Positions 18,851-29,003 of a stretch of DNA of 64,000 nt are shown here, piece after piece (position 1 is the first letter of the stretch; each line of letters opens with the position of its first letter). Source of the DNA: Psychrobacter pygoscelis (GTDB lineage: Bacteria; Pseudomonadota; Gammaproteobacteria; Pseudomonadales; Moraxellaceae); assembly GCF_004335015.1 (NCBI RefSeq), contig NZ_RQRU01000001.1, forward strand, positions 62,001-126,000. The letters run 5' to 3'. Under the pieces are notes generated by a model that saw only the letters and a program-made list of their open reading frames with translations, did not search any database and was not told where the DNA came from. Made by a program: the position numbers and the translations under genes.

Positions 18851-19996
18851 CTAGAGCCGGTATTCGTGAACGGCATCGACAAATACTTTTGCATTATCAG
18901 GATTGACCCATTGAGTAATCCCATGCCCTAAATTAGCCACATAGCCAGTTTTGTCGCCAGTAGCATAGGCATCATCAAGCATCAGCTTGACAGCTTGACG
19001 GATAGACTCAGGTGAGCCATAAAGCGTCGCCGGATCTAGATTACCTTGAACCGCTTTACTGCCTTGCAGCTTTTTGTATTTTTTGGTCAAGTTACGCTGC
19101 TGCTCAGTCAATACTTGCCGCGCCCTATCTAAAGGCATGGTCCAATCTAAACCAAGGCCATCTGCTGCACTATCCGCTTGCACGTCGAGCCATAGTCCCC
19201 CCCCTTTGGTAAAGAGCACCACGGGCACTTCTGGATGTCGCTGCTTAAGCTCAGCGACTATTCGCTTATTATACGCATGAGAAAACTCTACAAACTGACG
19301 ATGCCCCAGCGCCCCACCCCAGCTGTCGAATATCTGAACCACCTGTGCCCCTGCAACGATTTGGGCATCTAAATAATCAGTGACGGCCACGGCAAGCTTG
19401 TCCAAAAGTTGATGCAGGAAATCAGGCTTACTATAGAGCAAGCCTTTAGTATGACGGTAGTCTTTAGAGCTACCTCCTTCAATCATATACGTGGCTAGCG
19501 TCCAAGGACTGCCTGAAAAGCCGAATAAAGGCACCTTACCATTGAGCTCTTTACGGATACTGGTCACAGCGCGCATGACATAGTCTAAAGAGTCATTGAC
19601 ATCCAGTACAGGTAGCTGTTCAAGATCTGACTGCTTTCTGACCGTGTATTTAAATTTAGGGCCTTCACCTGGCTCAAAATACAGGCCCAAACCCATGGCA
19701 TCAGGGATAGTGAGGATATCACTGAATAAAATAGCAGCATCCAAGTCAAAGCGGCGCAAGGGCTGCAGTGTTACCTCAGTAGCCCGAGCCGTGTCTTTGC
19801 AGAGACTTAAAAAGTCACCTGCCTCTGCACGAGTTGCTTTATACTCAGGAAGATAGCGACCAGCTTGGCGCATCATCCATACAGGCGTGGTGTCTACAGG
19901 CTCAAAGCGCAGTGCCCGCAATAAGCGATCATTCACTAACGGAGCAAACTTTGGCTTTGATTTATTTACTGGCGACATTGGCTCAGACCCACTCAT
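18851..19996 (-). CDS. hemE: Uroporphyrinogen decarboxylase
   Basis: A 381-residue cytoplasmic enzyme of haem biosynthesis that decarboxylates uroporphyrinogen III to coproporphyrinogen III. The family signature [19 protein letters not shown] is near residues 38-56, containing the Arg residues that bind substrate carboxylates; [17 protein letters not shown] and the C-terminal GHGI motif are also present. The open frame begins at a TTG at 20008, but the ATG at 19996 has GGAG about 9 nt upstream and is preferred. There is an extra polar N-terminus of about 25 residues compared with E. coli (354). It lies directly upstream of argC on the same strand. Confidence 0.96.
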   Translation of the reverse strand: MSGSEPMSPVNKSKPKFAPLVNDRLLRALRFEPVDTTPVWMMRQAGRYLPEYKATRAEAGDFLSLCKDTARATEVTLQPLRRFDLDAAILFSDILTIPDAMGLGLYFEPGEGPKFKYTVRKQSDLEQLPVLDVNDSLDYVMRAVTSIRKELNGKVPLFGFSGSPWTLATYMIEGGSSKDYRHTKGLLYSKPDFLHQLLDKLAVAVTDYLDAQIVAGAQVVQIFDSWGGALGHRQFVEFSHAYNKRIVAELKQRHPEVPVVLFTKGGGLWLDVQADSAADGLGLDWTMPLDRARQVLTEQQRNLTKKYKKLQGSKAVQGNLDPATLYGSPESIRQAVKLMLDDAYATGDKTGYVANLGHGITQWVNPDNAKVFVDAVHEYRL

Positions 19997-20357
19997 TAAA
20001 CTCTCCAACTAAATTTTAAATTTCTGATTATCTTTATCAAATTTGCTTTCATAGATAATACTTGTAAAGCCAACTTATTAAGATATGTGCTATTAACCGA
20101 ACCACAACGCATGATCATCGACATCAATGTGGTTCGGCTAATCAATTTTTATCACTTTAATAGCTGCTCTTCTCGAGCGCAGCGCATTACTAGCTGTCTG
20201 TCTAATATCACAACTTTTAACGATTCAACAGACATCAGCTATCAATAAATAAGCCCCTGTCAAATAACTGACGATTGAACTAGGGTTCAAGGGGTTACTC
20301 TAAGATGCCGCTACTTGATAACCAATCATAAACTGGTGACAAGGCGTCAATTGATGA
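19997..20357. other. Intergenic region between proB and hemE with a long hairpin
   Basis: About 360 bp without an ORF. It contains a perfect 10-bp inverted repeat, CCGAACCACA (20097-20106) / TGTGGTTCGG (20128-20137), with a 21-nt loop. The hairpin is about 220 bp past the proB stop and about 100 bp upstream of hemE. The flanks are only weakly T-rich, so it may be a poor terminator, an attenuator-like structure in the hemE leader or a repeat. Confidence 0.5.
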
Positions 20358-21584
20358 CTATGCTAAGATTGCCATGTCGTCTCGATGAACCATCACTACG
20401 CGCTCTTCACTGCTACCTAGTATCTTATCAAAGTGCTCAGTACGCTCACGAGCCACTCGCTTGGCTTCTGTAGAGGAGAAGTTCACTTGACCGACGGCTA
20501 GTCGCTCGCCAGAGTCTTGGTGAATGATCTCTACCACATCACGCTCATCAAAATCGCCACGAACCTCAACAACACCGACGGGCAGTAAGCTCTTGTTATT
20601 TTCGACTAGAGCTTTGGCCGCACCGGCATCAACCACTAAACTACCAGCCATTCTTAAGTGCGCTGCTAGCCATTGCTTTTTAGCGATCATCTTATCCGTA
20701 TTGTTAATTGTTAACAGCGTGCCCAAAGGCTCACCCGAGACAATACGGGTAATCACATCGTCGGTGGCGCCGCTGACAATGACCGTTGGACAACCACTCA
20801 TGGCGGCAAGACGCGCTGCACGAATCTTGGTCAGCATCCCGCCTCTACCCAACTTGCCCCCATCACCAGCAATGTCAAATAGATAATCCGCCATGGCTCG
20901 CTCTTGACGGATTAGTTTTGCCTCTGGATTTTCTCGAGGATTATCGGTAAATACCCCGTCTTGGTCAGTCAATATGATATATAAATCAGCTTGGACCATA
21001 GCAGCAGCCATAGCACCCAAGGTATCATTGTCGCCAAATTTAATCTCATCAACTGTGATAGTGTCATTCTCGTTAATGACTGGCAGCACTCGCCACTCAA
21101 TTAACTTATTTAGAGCGCCCGAAGTATTAAGGTAGCGCCGACGATGCGATAAATCATCATGGGTCAGTAACAACTGCGCACTTTGCACACCATGTTGAAT
21201 CAAAGCGGACCACCATGTCTCAATCAAACCCATCTGCCCAATAGAGGCGCAGGCTTGCAAGGCGGCAAGCTTCTTGGGACGCTGATCAAGATTCATGCGT
21301 ACCACCCCTTCTGCGACAGCACCTGAGGAGACCAATAACACCTCCATACCTTGATTGTGCAGATGAGCAATTTGCTTCGCCCAACCATAAATAGCGGTAC
21401 GGTCAAGCCCGCGACCATTATTGGTAAGCAGTGATGAACCGATCTTTACCACCACACGGCGAATATTAAAGTCGCGTGGCAAGGCAGCGTACCGTGTCTC
21501 ATCACTCATGCTAGCAATATTATCACTATTGATAGGGTTTATTGGTTCGATCTCATTGACTGGTGTTGCAGTAGTCTCTGTCAT
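20358..21584 (-). CDS. proB: Glutamate 5-kinase
   Basis: A 408-residue enzyme that phosphorylates glutamate in the first step of proline synthesis. The amino-acid-kinase domain starts at [18 protein letters not shown] (about residues 44-61), followed by [13 protein letters not shown] and [22 protein letters not shown]-terminal PUA domain (about 315-400) is present, as in E. coli ProB. There are about 40 extra polar N-terminal residues compared with E. coli (367). The start is the ATG at 21584, with AAGGAAG at 6-7 nt. It lies 78 bp downstream of obgE on the same strand, an order also seen in related bacteria, so the two are probably co-transcribed. Confidence 0.96.
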   Translation of the reverse strand: MTETTATPVNEIEPINPINSDNIASMSDETRYAALPRDFNIRRVVVKIGSSLLTNNGRGLDRTAIYGWAKQIAHLHNQGMEVLLVSSGAVAEGVVRMNLDQRPKKLAALQACASIGQMGLIETWWSALIQHGVQSAQLLLTHDDLSHRRRYLNTSGALNKLIEWRVLPVINENDTITVDEIKFGDNDTLGAMAAAMVQADLYIILTDQDGVFTDNPRENPEAKLIRQERAMADYLFDIAGDGGKLGRGGMLTKIRAARLAAMSGCPTVIVSGATDDVITRIVSGEPLGTLLTINNTDKMIAKKQWLAAHLRMAGSLVVDAGAAKALVENNKSLLPVGVVEVRGDFDERDVVEIIHQDSGERLAVGQVNFSSTEAKRVARERTEHFDKILGSSEERVVMVHRDDMAILA

Positions 21585-21662
21585 AGCTTCCTTATATATC
21601 GTTGACTAAATTTTAATAAACAATAGGGGGTATTACGCTATAAATAATTCTACTTTATAGCG

Positions 21663-22880
<1,218 letters not shown>

Positions 22881-22939
22881 TTAATAAGCGAATAATAATA
22901 TGAGACGTGCTTAGCGCTCTGACCCCAATGTGGGATTAT

Positions 22940-23001
22940 ACAGCCTATAGCGATAGCAGCTGTAATTTAGCTAAAACGTACAAAGACTTGCTATAGGCTG
23001 T
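22940..23001. repeat. Perfect 12-bp inverted repeat containing the GCTATAGGYT motif
   Basis: Arms ACAGCCTATAGC (22940-22951) and GCTATAGGCTGT (22990-23001) are exact complements separated by 38 nt, upstream of obgE. On the plus strand TTTG follows. The GCTATAGGYT core recurs in other intergenic gaps of this window (54665-54674, 58608-58618 and 45713-45724), which hints at a dispersed element rather than a terminator. Confidence 0.5.
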
Positions 23002-23061
23002 TTTGTGATTTTAATATAGTAGCAACAAGCTAACGATAATATGCTTCCTTTCATAAAGCAA

Positions 23062-23089
23062 CACCCGATAACCAAAAGACTATCGGGTG
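23062..23089 (-). terminator. Probable terminator of the GAPDH gene
   Basis: Perfect 9-bp stem CACCCGATA (23062-23070) / TATCGGGTG (23081-23089) with a 10-nt loop, about 70 bp past the stop codon. Read on the minus strand it is followed by TTGCTTTATG, a weak T-tract. Confidence 0.6.
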
Positions 23090-23158
23090 CCCTTTATAAA
23101 TAATTAAACCACCATAAAATCGAATACTAAAGAACTAATATCGACTTATGACTAGCTA

Positions 23159-24598
23159 TTAAGCAATATTGAGATAGCGAATACCTGCCATCTGGGTGGC
23201 GATACGCAATACTTGGGTACTATAACCCACTTCATTATCGTACCAGATATAGACGGTAGCATGATTGTCCGTAACGATGGTCGCTTGAGCATCGATTATC
23301 CCTACTTGCTCAGTACCAACGAAGTCAGTAGATACAGCCTCAGTGGAGTCAGAGTAAGCAATCTGCGACTGCCACTGGCTACTGTTAGCGATATCACGAA
23401 GATAGCTATTCAACGCATCGACGCTCTCTGGAGCACTCTTTAAATTAAGATTTAAAATAGCCAAGCTGACATTCGGTGTCGGAACGCGAATCGCATTACC
23501 AGTAAGCTTACCATTTAGCTCAGGTAAGGCTTTACCTACAGCCTTGGCAGCGCCAGTACTAGTAATCACCATATTGAGTACTGCACTACGACCACGGCGA
23601 TCTGACTTATGATAGTTATCAATTAAGTTCTGATCATTGGTAAATGAGTGGATAGTCTCTACATGACCGTTCTCAATACCGTACTTATCATTTAAGACTT
23701 TTAGAGTTGGGGTAATGGCGTTGGTGGTACAGCTAGCAGCACTAACGATAGTATCTTCCCCAATAGTGTCACTATTCACACCAAATACGACGTTTTTGAT
23801 ATTCCCTTGAGCTGGTGCGGTCAGCAATACCTTTTTGACACCTTTTGCTTGTAGATGCTTTCCTAGGCCTGCTTCGTCTTTCCAAATGCCCGTATTATCA
23901 ATAATTAAGGCATCATCAATACCATAGGCAGTATAATCGATTTCACTAGGGTCATTGGCGTAGATAATCTGAACAAAACGACCGTTAATAACCATGCCAT
24001 TATTGTCATCGTCAATGCTCACTGAGCCTGCAAAGGTACCATGAATTGAGTCGCGCTCTAATAATGAAGCTCGCTTAGCGATGTCGCCATCTTTACCGGG
24101 ACGCACAACGATTGCCTTAAGTTGCAGGCCTTTCTCAGAGGCAGCTTGGCTGAGTAACAGACGGGTCAAAATGCGGCCAATACGGCCAAAGCCATACAAT
24201 ACAACGTCGCTTGGCGCATTTGCTGAGTCGCTATTATCCGACTGTAGAGCGTCACTAATTGCCGCACTGACGTCTTTATCTGCATTAATAAGCTGACCTA
24301 CATCGATTCTAGCCGCTGTTAAATCGCTATTTTGGGCGATTTCTTTTACTGCATTTAGGGTATCAGCTACTGTTAACGGCTGACCATCTTGGGTTCGGCT
24401 AGCAGTATTTTGATGGACAGCTAAGATTCGACTAGTCGAGTTAGTAGCAAGCGCTTCACCAAATAAAGAGACTTGAACATCTTGATTATTATTCAATTGG
24501 TTTAATAGACCAATAAGCTCTACCGCAGCTTGCTCTTGTTGGTTATAGTTAGAAAAATGATCACGGTGAAGTTGACGTAGCGTATCAGCGTTGCTCAC
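23159..24598 (-). CDS. gap: Glyceraldehyde-3-phosphate dehydrogenase, long form
   Basis: A 479-residue NAD(P)-dependent dehydrogenase. The Rossmann motif YGFGRIGRILTRLLLS starts about residue 132, and the catalytic Cys lies in SAASCTTNAITP, as in phosphorylating GAPDH. The C-terminal domain has HSFTNDQNLIDNYHKSD, RRGRSAV and WYDNEVGYS, all diagnostic. The domain is preceded by about 130 extra residues that look alpha-helical and do not match the ordinary 330-residue enzyme. Long GAPDHs of about 480 residues occur in Moraxellaceae and some other proteobacteria. The frame opens at a TTG at 24640, but the GTG at 24598 has AAGGAT 7 nt upstream and is preferred. It may work mainly in the gluconeogenic direction; that is inference. 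Confidence 0.88.
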   Translation of the reverse strand: MSNADTLRQLHRDHFSNYNQQEQAAVELIGLLNQLNNNQDVQVSLFGEALATNSTSRILAVHQNTASRTQDGQPLTVADTLNAVKEIAQNSDLTAARIDVGQLINADKDVSAAISDALQSDNSDSANAPSDVVLYGFGRIGRILTRLLLSQAASEKGLQLKAIVVRPGKDGDIAKRASLLERDSIHGTFAGSVSIDDDNNGMVINGRFVQIIYANDPSEIDYTAYGIDDALIIDNTGIWKDEAGLGKHLQAKGVKKVLLTAPAQGNIKNVVFGVNSDTIGEDTIVSAASCTTNAITPTLKVLNDKYGIENGHVETIHSFTNDQNLIDNYHKSDRRGRSAVLNMVITSTGAAKAVGKALPELNGKLTGNAIRVPTPNVSLAILNLNLKSAPESVDALNSYLRDIANSSQWQSQIAYSDSTEAVSTDFVGTEQVGIIDAQATIVTDNHATVYIWYDNEVGYSTQVLRIATQMAGIRYLNIA

Positions 24599-25070
24599 AA
24601 GAACGATCCTTATAGGTTGTAAAATGGGAAAGACAGTCAAACATTATCTGATTAATCAATGACGTGCAAATTAGAAGCAAATTAGGAACTAATGAGTTGG
24701 TTGATCATCAGTTATTCTCGTCATTAGAATAACCCAGCTCATTAAATCCAACACTTTTACCCAAGGCAGTCACTTTAAACACTTATCAAAGGTCGAGACC
24801 CTGAGATTCGCACGATTGAGTGATTAAAAACTGCCTAGATTCTATCCCAATTCTATATTGGATACCAGTAAAGTAGACTAGAAAAGTCTGGATTCATTGT
24901 TGTTTTCTTTACTAACGCACTAATAGATAACAACCCAGTCACTCTCCACGCTAGTAGTAAGGTTTATCATACTGCAATTTAACAGCCTAATTTGGCGAAT
25001 AACTTAAGCCCAGCTACAGGATAATAAGATATTAATGAAACAGTAAGCATCAAGACAGTAAATAATTGAA
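24599..25070. other. Intergenic region between the lipocalin and GAPDH genes
   Basis: About 470 bp without an ORF. It carries the nested hairpin at 24690-24744 listed separately and a short CCAATTCTATATTGG palindrome near 24848. The GAPDH promoter is expected here. Confidence 0.45.
24690..24744. other. Nested stem-loop upstream of the GAPDH gene
   Basis: Outer arms TAATGAGTTGG (24690-24700) and CCAGCTCATTA (24734-24744) pair with one G-T. Inner arms TTATTCT (24712-24718) and AGAATAA (24726-24732) are perfect with a 7-nt loop. It lies about 90 nt before the GTG start on the minus strand and could be a leader structure of that gene. It is over 300 bp from the end of the lipocalin gene, so it is unlikely to be that gene's terminator. 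Confidence 0.45.
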
Positions 25071-26375
25071 CTATTCTGCACCCTCTTTGGCATCTTGGGC
25101 GCTAACATCTTGCGGAGTCAATTTAAAATTTGACAAATCGTAGCCTTGATTCTGTGCAATAGTACGATATTTTTGATAGGTCTCATCATTCAGATCTGGC
25201 GATCGCGATAATATCCAAAGATACTTATTATCCGGCGTACCGACCAATGCCGATTGATAACTGTCATCAAGGGCCAATACCCAATAATTGGCGCGACCGA
25301 TAGGTGCCCAGCGTAACCATTTAGGCAAAAAGGTAACTTTCAGTTTACTGCCTGCACTATCAACTGGCGTCGCTTCGCCTTCAGCAGTAATTATCTGGCC
25401 GTCTTTATCGACACACTGATTCAGTACAGCAATTTTTTGATTGCCTGACGCTTGACTGTCTACTTGGGGGGTATAAGTCGCAGTGACGTTACCAACGCAA
25501 TGACGTTGAAAATACATTGGCAATCGTCCAATCTCATACCACACGCCAGCATAACGAGATAAATCAACACTGTCGACGGCAGTCGGTACGCCAGAATTTT
25601 GGGTAGCTTGTGCACTCATCTTGGAAGAGGAGATATTATTATCTACGGCCGATAGCACGTGATTGCTACTACTGTGACCATCATTAAGCGCGTCAGGGGC
25701 AGCAGGAGTAGCCGCATAAGCCGTCATTGCAGCTAGAGGGACAATAATCGTTAGAGCAATAGCCGTGTGCTTCAGTAAACTATTCATAAACACCCGCTCT
25801 GATAGCTCAAATGACTCTATCGAATTATCATAATCTGATTTCGCATTAACATCACTTGAGGGATAAAACGGCATAGTCGGCTTGTCTTTGGCACTATGAG
25901 TGGAGGGCTTTAAAGTTGATTGGCTAAAGTGACTGTCCTTTTCCACCTCTTCTATATTTTTAGATTGATTTTTAGATCGACCGGTAGGAATGGGGCTGGT
26001 TTTAGATGCTAATTTTTTGTAAGCAAAACGCTCGTTCTCGTTACTTTGAGCATCACCTTGACTGTTTCGATTGTTGCGATGAATACTAAAATCATCAAAA
26101 CTATCTTTTTTTTCTGGTGCTTTTGACTTACTGCTAGAAGGACTGTCATTCATAGAAATAGAAAAAGTAGACAAGTCACGATTTTGACCTAGCTTAACGC
26201 TCCTACGCTCACTAATTCGGGATAACTTCTGATCAAAAGGGTGCGTAGTAGTACGCTGCTGGGTATTGTGCCGCTTAGCTTCGTTGCAGTAACGCTCACG
26301 TGCTGCATTTTGATCAGTTAGCATATGGATAGAATAATAGGCTAGACTTACTGGCTTGTCTTTATCACGGTTCAT
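25071..26375 (-). CDS. Lipocalin family protein (Blc-like) with long N-terminal extension
   Basis: The C-terminal part, from a likely start at the ATG at 25787 (residue 197 of the open frame), is a 238-residue lipocalin. It has a signal peptide (MNSLLKHTAIALTIIVPLAAMTAYA), a polar linker, then YAGVWYEIGRLPMYFQRHC, the G-x-W-Y-E lipocalin signature, and NYWVLALDDSY and LWILSRSPDL as in bacterial Blc. Blc proteins are outer-membrane or periplasmic carriers of lysophospholipids; no lipobox Cys is seen here. The frame stays open for a further 196 codons upstream to an ATG at 26375, encoding a basic and Ser/Asn-rich, probably disordered stretch with no clear domain. Neither start has a good ribosome binding site. 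Either the extension is real, leaving an internal signal-anchor, or translation starts at 25787. Confidence 0.78.
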   Translation of the reverse strand: MNRDKDKPVSLAYYSIHMLTDQNAARERYCNEAKRHNTQQRTTTHPFDQKLSRISERRSVKLGQNRDLSTFSISMNDSPSSSKSKAPEKKDSFDDFSIHRNNRNSQGDAQSNENERFAYKKLASKTSPIPTGRSKNQSKNIEEVEKDSHFSQSTLKPSTHSAKDKPTMPFYPSSDVNAKSDYDNSIESFELSERVFMNSLLKHTAIALTIIVPLAAMTAYAATPAAPDALNDGHSSSNHVLSAVDNNISSSKMSAQATQNSGVPTAVDSVDLSRYAGVWYEIGRLPMYFQRHCVGNVTATYTPQVDSQASGNQKIAVLNQCVDKDGQIITAEGEATPVDSAGSKLKVTFLPKWLRWAPIGRANYWVLALDDSYQSALVGTPDNKYLWILSRSPDLNDETYQKYRTIAQNQGYDLSNFKLTPQDVSAQDAKEGAE

Positions 26376-26907
26376 AATCGTATCAGATGGTATTAGGACT
26401 GGTCATTAGTCAACAAATTAAAAGTTTATTAATTAGAGTAGAAGCTTACAAACACGCTGAATCCCATATCTGTTAATCAGATTTTGATATCGAATCCACT
26501 TCGATTCTGTCACTATCAAAACAACGTTAGTCTAAGTAATATCTTTCAAGATTTCTTCAAGATTTTGACTCTAAGCTTCTGATATTAAACATAAAATGGT
26601 GCTAAATATTTCGATGCACCATCTAACAGGGCTTATAATAATAACTATTAAACCTTAGCAATAGTGGGGCATTGTGTGAAAAAGATACTGTTTGTAAACT
26701 GCATAAAGAAATGTAATTAAATCCCAATCAAATTTAGCAAGTTTAGCAGCCTGCTGGCCTCCCTTACTGACATAAATTTCCCTTGTATGGATTACGGACA
26801 GTTAAGCTGACAATCTCTTAGTCCATACTTGTCTTGGTAATAACCGCTAAGCACATATTCTAATAGTTTGTAGAGATACCTTCCGTTATATCTACCAAAA
26901 TACTAGT
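26376..26907. other. Intergenic region between the Nudix and lipocalin genes
   Basis: About 530 bp, AT-rich, no ORF. It holds the terminator-like hairpin near 26589-26622 and a 10-bp direct repeat TTCAAGATTT around 26546-26565. The rest shows nothing I can name. Confidence 0.4.
26589..26622 (-). terminator. Possible terminator of the Nudix gene
   Basis: Perfect 7-bp arms ATGGTGC (26596-26602) and GCACCAT (26616-26622) with a 13-nt loop. Read on the minus strand the stem is followed by TTTATGTTT. It is almost 290 bp past the stop codon, so the assignment is tentative. Confidence 0.4.
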
Positions 26908-28155
26908 CTATTGCAGAAACTCTCGAATACCAGCGACACCGTATCCCCCATGTTGACGCGCCTTTTGTATATCATCTATCGACAAACCACCCAAGGCGAT
27001 GGCCGGCATGTCCATCATTGAACTTAATTCAGCAAACCCAGTCCAACCCAACACCTTTGCCTCGGGATGAGTCTTCGTCTGTCGAACTGGGGAAATAAAG
27101 GCAGCAATTAATGGCGGCTGTTGTTGTTTAATTCGTTGATTAGCCAGACGATTGGCAGCCTGAATGCTATCGGTATCATGACAACTGACGACTAACGGTA
27201 AATGACAGGACAGACTATCGGCCATAGCGTCCAGACTCTGTGAGCCACTAATGTCCAAAGGCTCATCAGCAATTGACGAAAGTTGCAGCAGCGTCTTATG
27301 GGTCAAATGCTGAGCAATGACTTGTTTGTTACTATAAAAGGGTTTAAGGAGGGTCATTTTACTTTGGATAGCTTGGTACTGATCGAGTCGCATGTATTCA
27401 CTTGGGTACTGACTGTCTTGCTGAGTCTGTGACTGGTTGAAGTCATACGCCATAAGCGATATCCAGTCAGGTAAGATAACGTTGATATCAGGTCTTTTTT
27501 GCAGCAGTTCTGCAACGCATTGAATGGTCGTATTGATAATCGAAACTCGCTGTTCGAGACTATTATCTTCAGAGCTGACTATCAACTCATCGGCTTTAGG
27601 ACGACAATATACTGTGGCCGCTGATGCTAGAAAGCGGACATGATAGTCTACCCAAGCCTTTATAGGCGCCTCTGCCTCCTGAAAGTGACTGAGCGGATAA
27701 GTAATGGTTAGCGTACTGGGGAGTAAAAGCCATGCCAAGATAGGGCTATTCGCTGCTGGCAGCAGATAGCTTCCGGCGATAAGCTCTGCCTTATCTACCC
27801 ACTGCAAAGGTTGACCTTCAAGACCTAAGTCATCATTTGCCAGCTGCTCAAATTGTGACTGGCTCAAAGTTACCTGAAAAACATGCAGTCGGACTTGCTT
27901 ATCACCGTAATCATGACTGATTCGACCCAGCTTAGTCAGCTGACTCTCTTGTAGACGCAAGCCAATCTCTTCTTTAACTTCGCGGCACAATGCTGTTGGC
28001 GCGGACTCGCCTGCTTCTACCTTACCGCCTACAAACTCATAACGATCCCCTTGATGCTGTTGGCTGTTACGATAGGCAATCAAAAAACGCTGCTGATAGT
28101 GGATCACTGCCACAGCCACCTCAACCAATCGCTGTTTTTTATTTGTCGCTGTCAT
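26908..28155 (-). CDS. Nudix hydrolase (MutT-like) fused to a ThiE-like domain
   Basis: A 415-residue two-domain protein. The N-terminal part (about 1-135) is a MutT-type Nudix hydrolase: the box GGKVEAGESAPTALCREVKEEIG fits GX5EX7REUXEEXGU and is intact. The family hydrolyses nucleoside diphosphates linked to another group, such as 8-oxo-dGTP. The C-terminal part (about 230-415) resembles thiamine phosphate synthase folds, ending with VLGWTGFAELSSM, PAIALGGLS and GGYGVAGIREF. Similar Nudix-ThiE fusions are known in Pseudomonas. Whether the second domain is catalytic is unclear, because several residues of true ThiE are not visible. The start is the ATG at 28155. It stands alone on its strand. 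Confidence 0.82.
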   Translation of the reverse strand: MTATNKKQRLVEVAVAVIHYQQRFLIAYRNSQQHQGDRYEFVGGKVEAGESAPTALCREVKEEIGLRLQESQLTKLGRISHDYGDKQVRLHVFQVTLSQSQFEQLANDDLGLEGQPLQWVDKAELIAGSYLLPAANSPILAWLLLPSTLTITYPLSHFQEAEAPIKAWVDYHVRFLASAATVYCRPKADELIVSSEDNSLEQRVSIINTTIQCVAELLQKRPDINVILPDWISLMAYDFNQSQTQQDSQYPSEYMRLDQYQAIQSKMTLLKPFYSNKQVIAQHLTHKTLLQLSSIADEPLDISGSQSLDAMADSLSCHLPLVVSCHDTDSIQAANRLANQRIKQQQPPLIAAFISPVRQTKTHPEAKVLGWTGFAELSSMMDMPAIALGGLSIDDIQKARQHGGYGVAGIREFLQ

Positions 28156-28673
28156 TTACTCACGCCCTCATCATTAGCTGGTAATAATATATCGTCGCAG
28201 TATAGCGATGATTCAGCTTCAGTCATTTTTATCGTACTCTACAAAAAGTACTTACCGTACTTATTCTTAACATGTATATGTAAAACAATAACTTATTTTC
28301 TTGATAGCCAACATTTCCGACCACTCTTTATCATAATAGCAATCAGTTTGATTACACAATGTTACATAAATATAGCGATTTATTTTACTAATACCTTGCA
28401 TTAATATTTTTTCTAAATGATAATGATTATCGTTAAGTAAGCAACTTAGAGCCACAGTTAATAATTATTATGGAACGATATGAGAGCTTTGGTAAAAAAC
28501 GCCTAATGAGTCCTCACCCATCGAAGATTATTAACTACTAGTGATTACTTAAGATTCATTCGTATTGATGAGAATGGGATAGATATTGAGTAAGTAATAC
28601 TTACTGTCCTACGCTCTTTAAATCATTGTTTTGTTAGCCACACCAATCGCAGCCACACCACAAGGAGTACACT
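28156..28673. other. Intergenic region upstream of hemP
   Basis: About 520 bp between the divergent Nudix gene and hemP. It holds the Fur-overlapped promoter at 28396-28437 and, downstream of it, a leader of about 240 nt without an ORF. The leader is long for so small a gene and could hold a second promoter. Confidence 0.5.
28396..28437 (+). promoter_or_regulatory. Sigma70-like promoter overlapped by Fur box(es), upstream of hemP
   Basis: TTGCAT (28396-28401) and GATAAT (28419-28424) are spaced by 17 bp. The -10 box is inside GATAATGATTATC (28419-28431), a perfect 6-1-6 inverted repeat, the core of the Fur operator. Two overlapping 19-bp windows, 28413-28431 and 28419-28437, each match 15 of 19 positions of the E. 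coli Fur consensus by hand count. This layout predicts iron-repressed transcription of hemP. Confidence 0.8.
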
Positions 28674-28838
28674 ATGAGCATGGTCATTTCTAGATACTTA
28701 AACTGCCGTGAAAACCGCCTTCCTACCCTTCAGTCTCAGCACCTCTTTGCTTTGACCAAAGAAGTACGGATTGAGCATGAAGGTGAAGAATACCGCCTTC
28801 GCTTAACGCGCAATAATCGCTTAATTCTAACTAAGTAA
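28674..28838 (+). CDS. hemP: Hemin uptake protein HemP
   Basis: A 54-residue protein (ATG at 28674, AAGGAG about 7 nt upstream, TAA at 28836-28838). The C-terminal half reads EVRIEHEGEEYRLRLTRNNR followed by LILTK, which is the HemP signature (E-V-R-I-x-H-x-G-x-x-Y-x-L-R-L-T-x-x-x-K-L-I-L-T-K). HemP proteins are small, found with haem-uptake genes, and in some bacteria are needed for expression of the haem receptor; their exact role is debated. No haem receptor or transporter gene is nearby, so this is a stand-alone copy. The Fur-type operator upstream supports iron control. A strong terminator follows at 28927-28952, so it is a monocistronic unit. Confidence 0.9.
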   Translation: MSMVISRYLNCRENRLPTLQSQHLFALTKEVRIEHEGEEYRLRLTRNNRLILTK

Positions 28839-28926
28839 AGAGAATATAAGGGAAAGTAGAACCAAAGGTAGGATAAATAGACGGTTGTCTTTTTATTCCC
28901 CAACCACCCTTATGATCTAAAACCTC

Positions 28927-28952
28927 AAAACGCCTCATTGTGAGGCGTTTTT
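28927..28952. terminator. Bidirectional intrinsic terminator between hemP and tamB
   Basis: Perfect stem AAAACGCCTCA (28927-28937) / TGAGGCGTTTT (28941-28951) with a 3-nt loop and T-runs on both strands. It serves plus-strand hemP and the convergent minus-strand tamB. Confidence 0.9.
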
Positions 28953-29003
28953 AGTTGCTACTGATAAATAAAGTTGGACACCCGATATTTTCCTATTGCC
29001 CTG

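Noticed and set aside
28267-28455. Minus-strand 62-codon frame over the Fur box
   Set aside because: It is read through the palindromic Fur operator and promoter region of hemP; no ribosome binding site.
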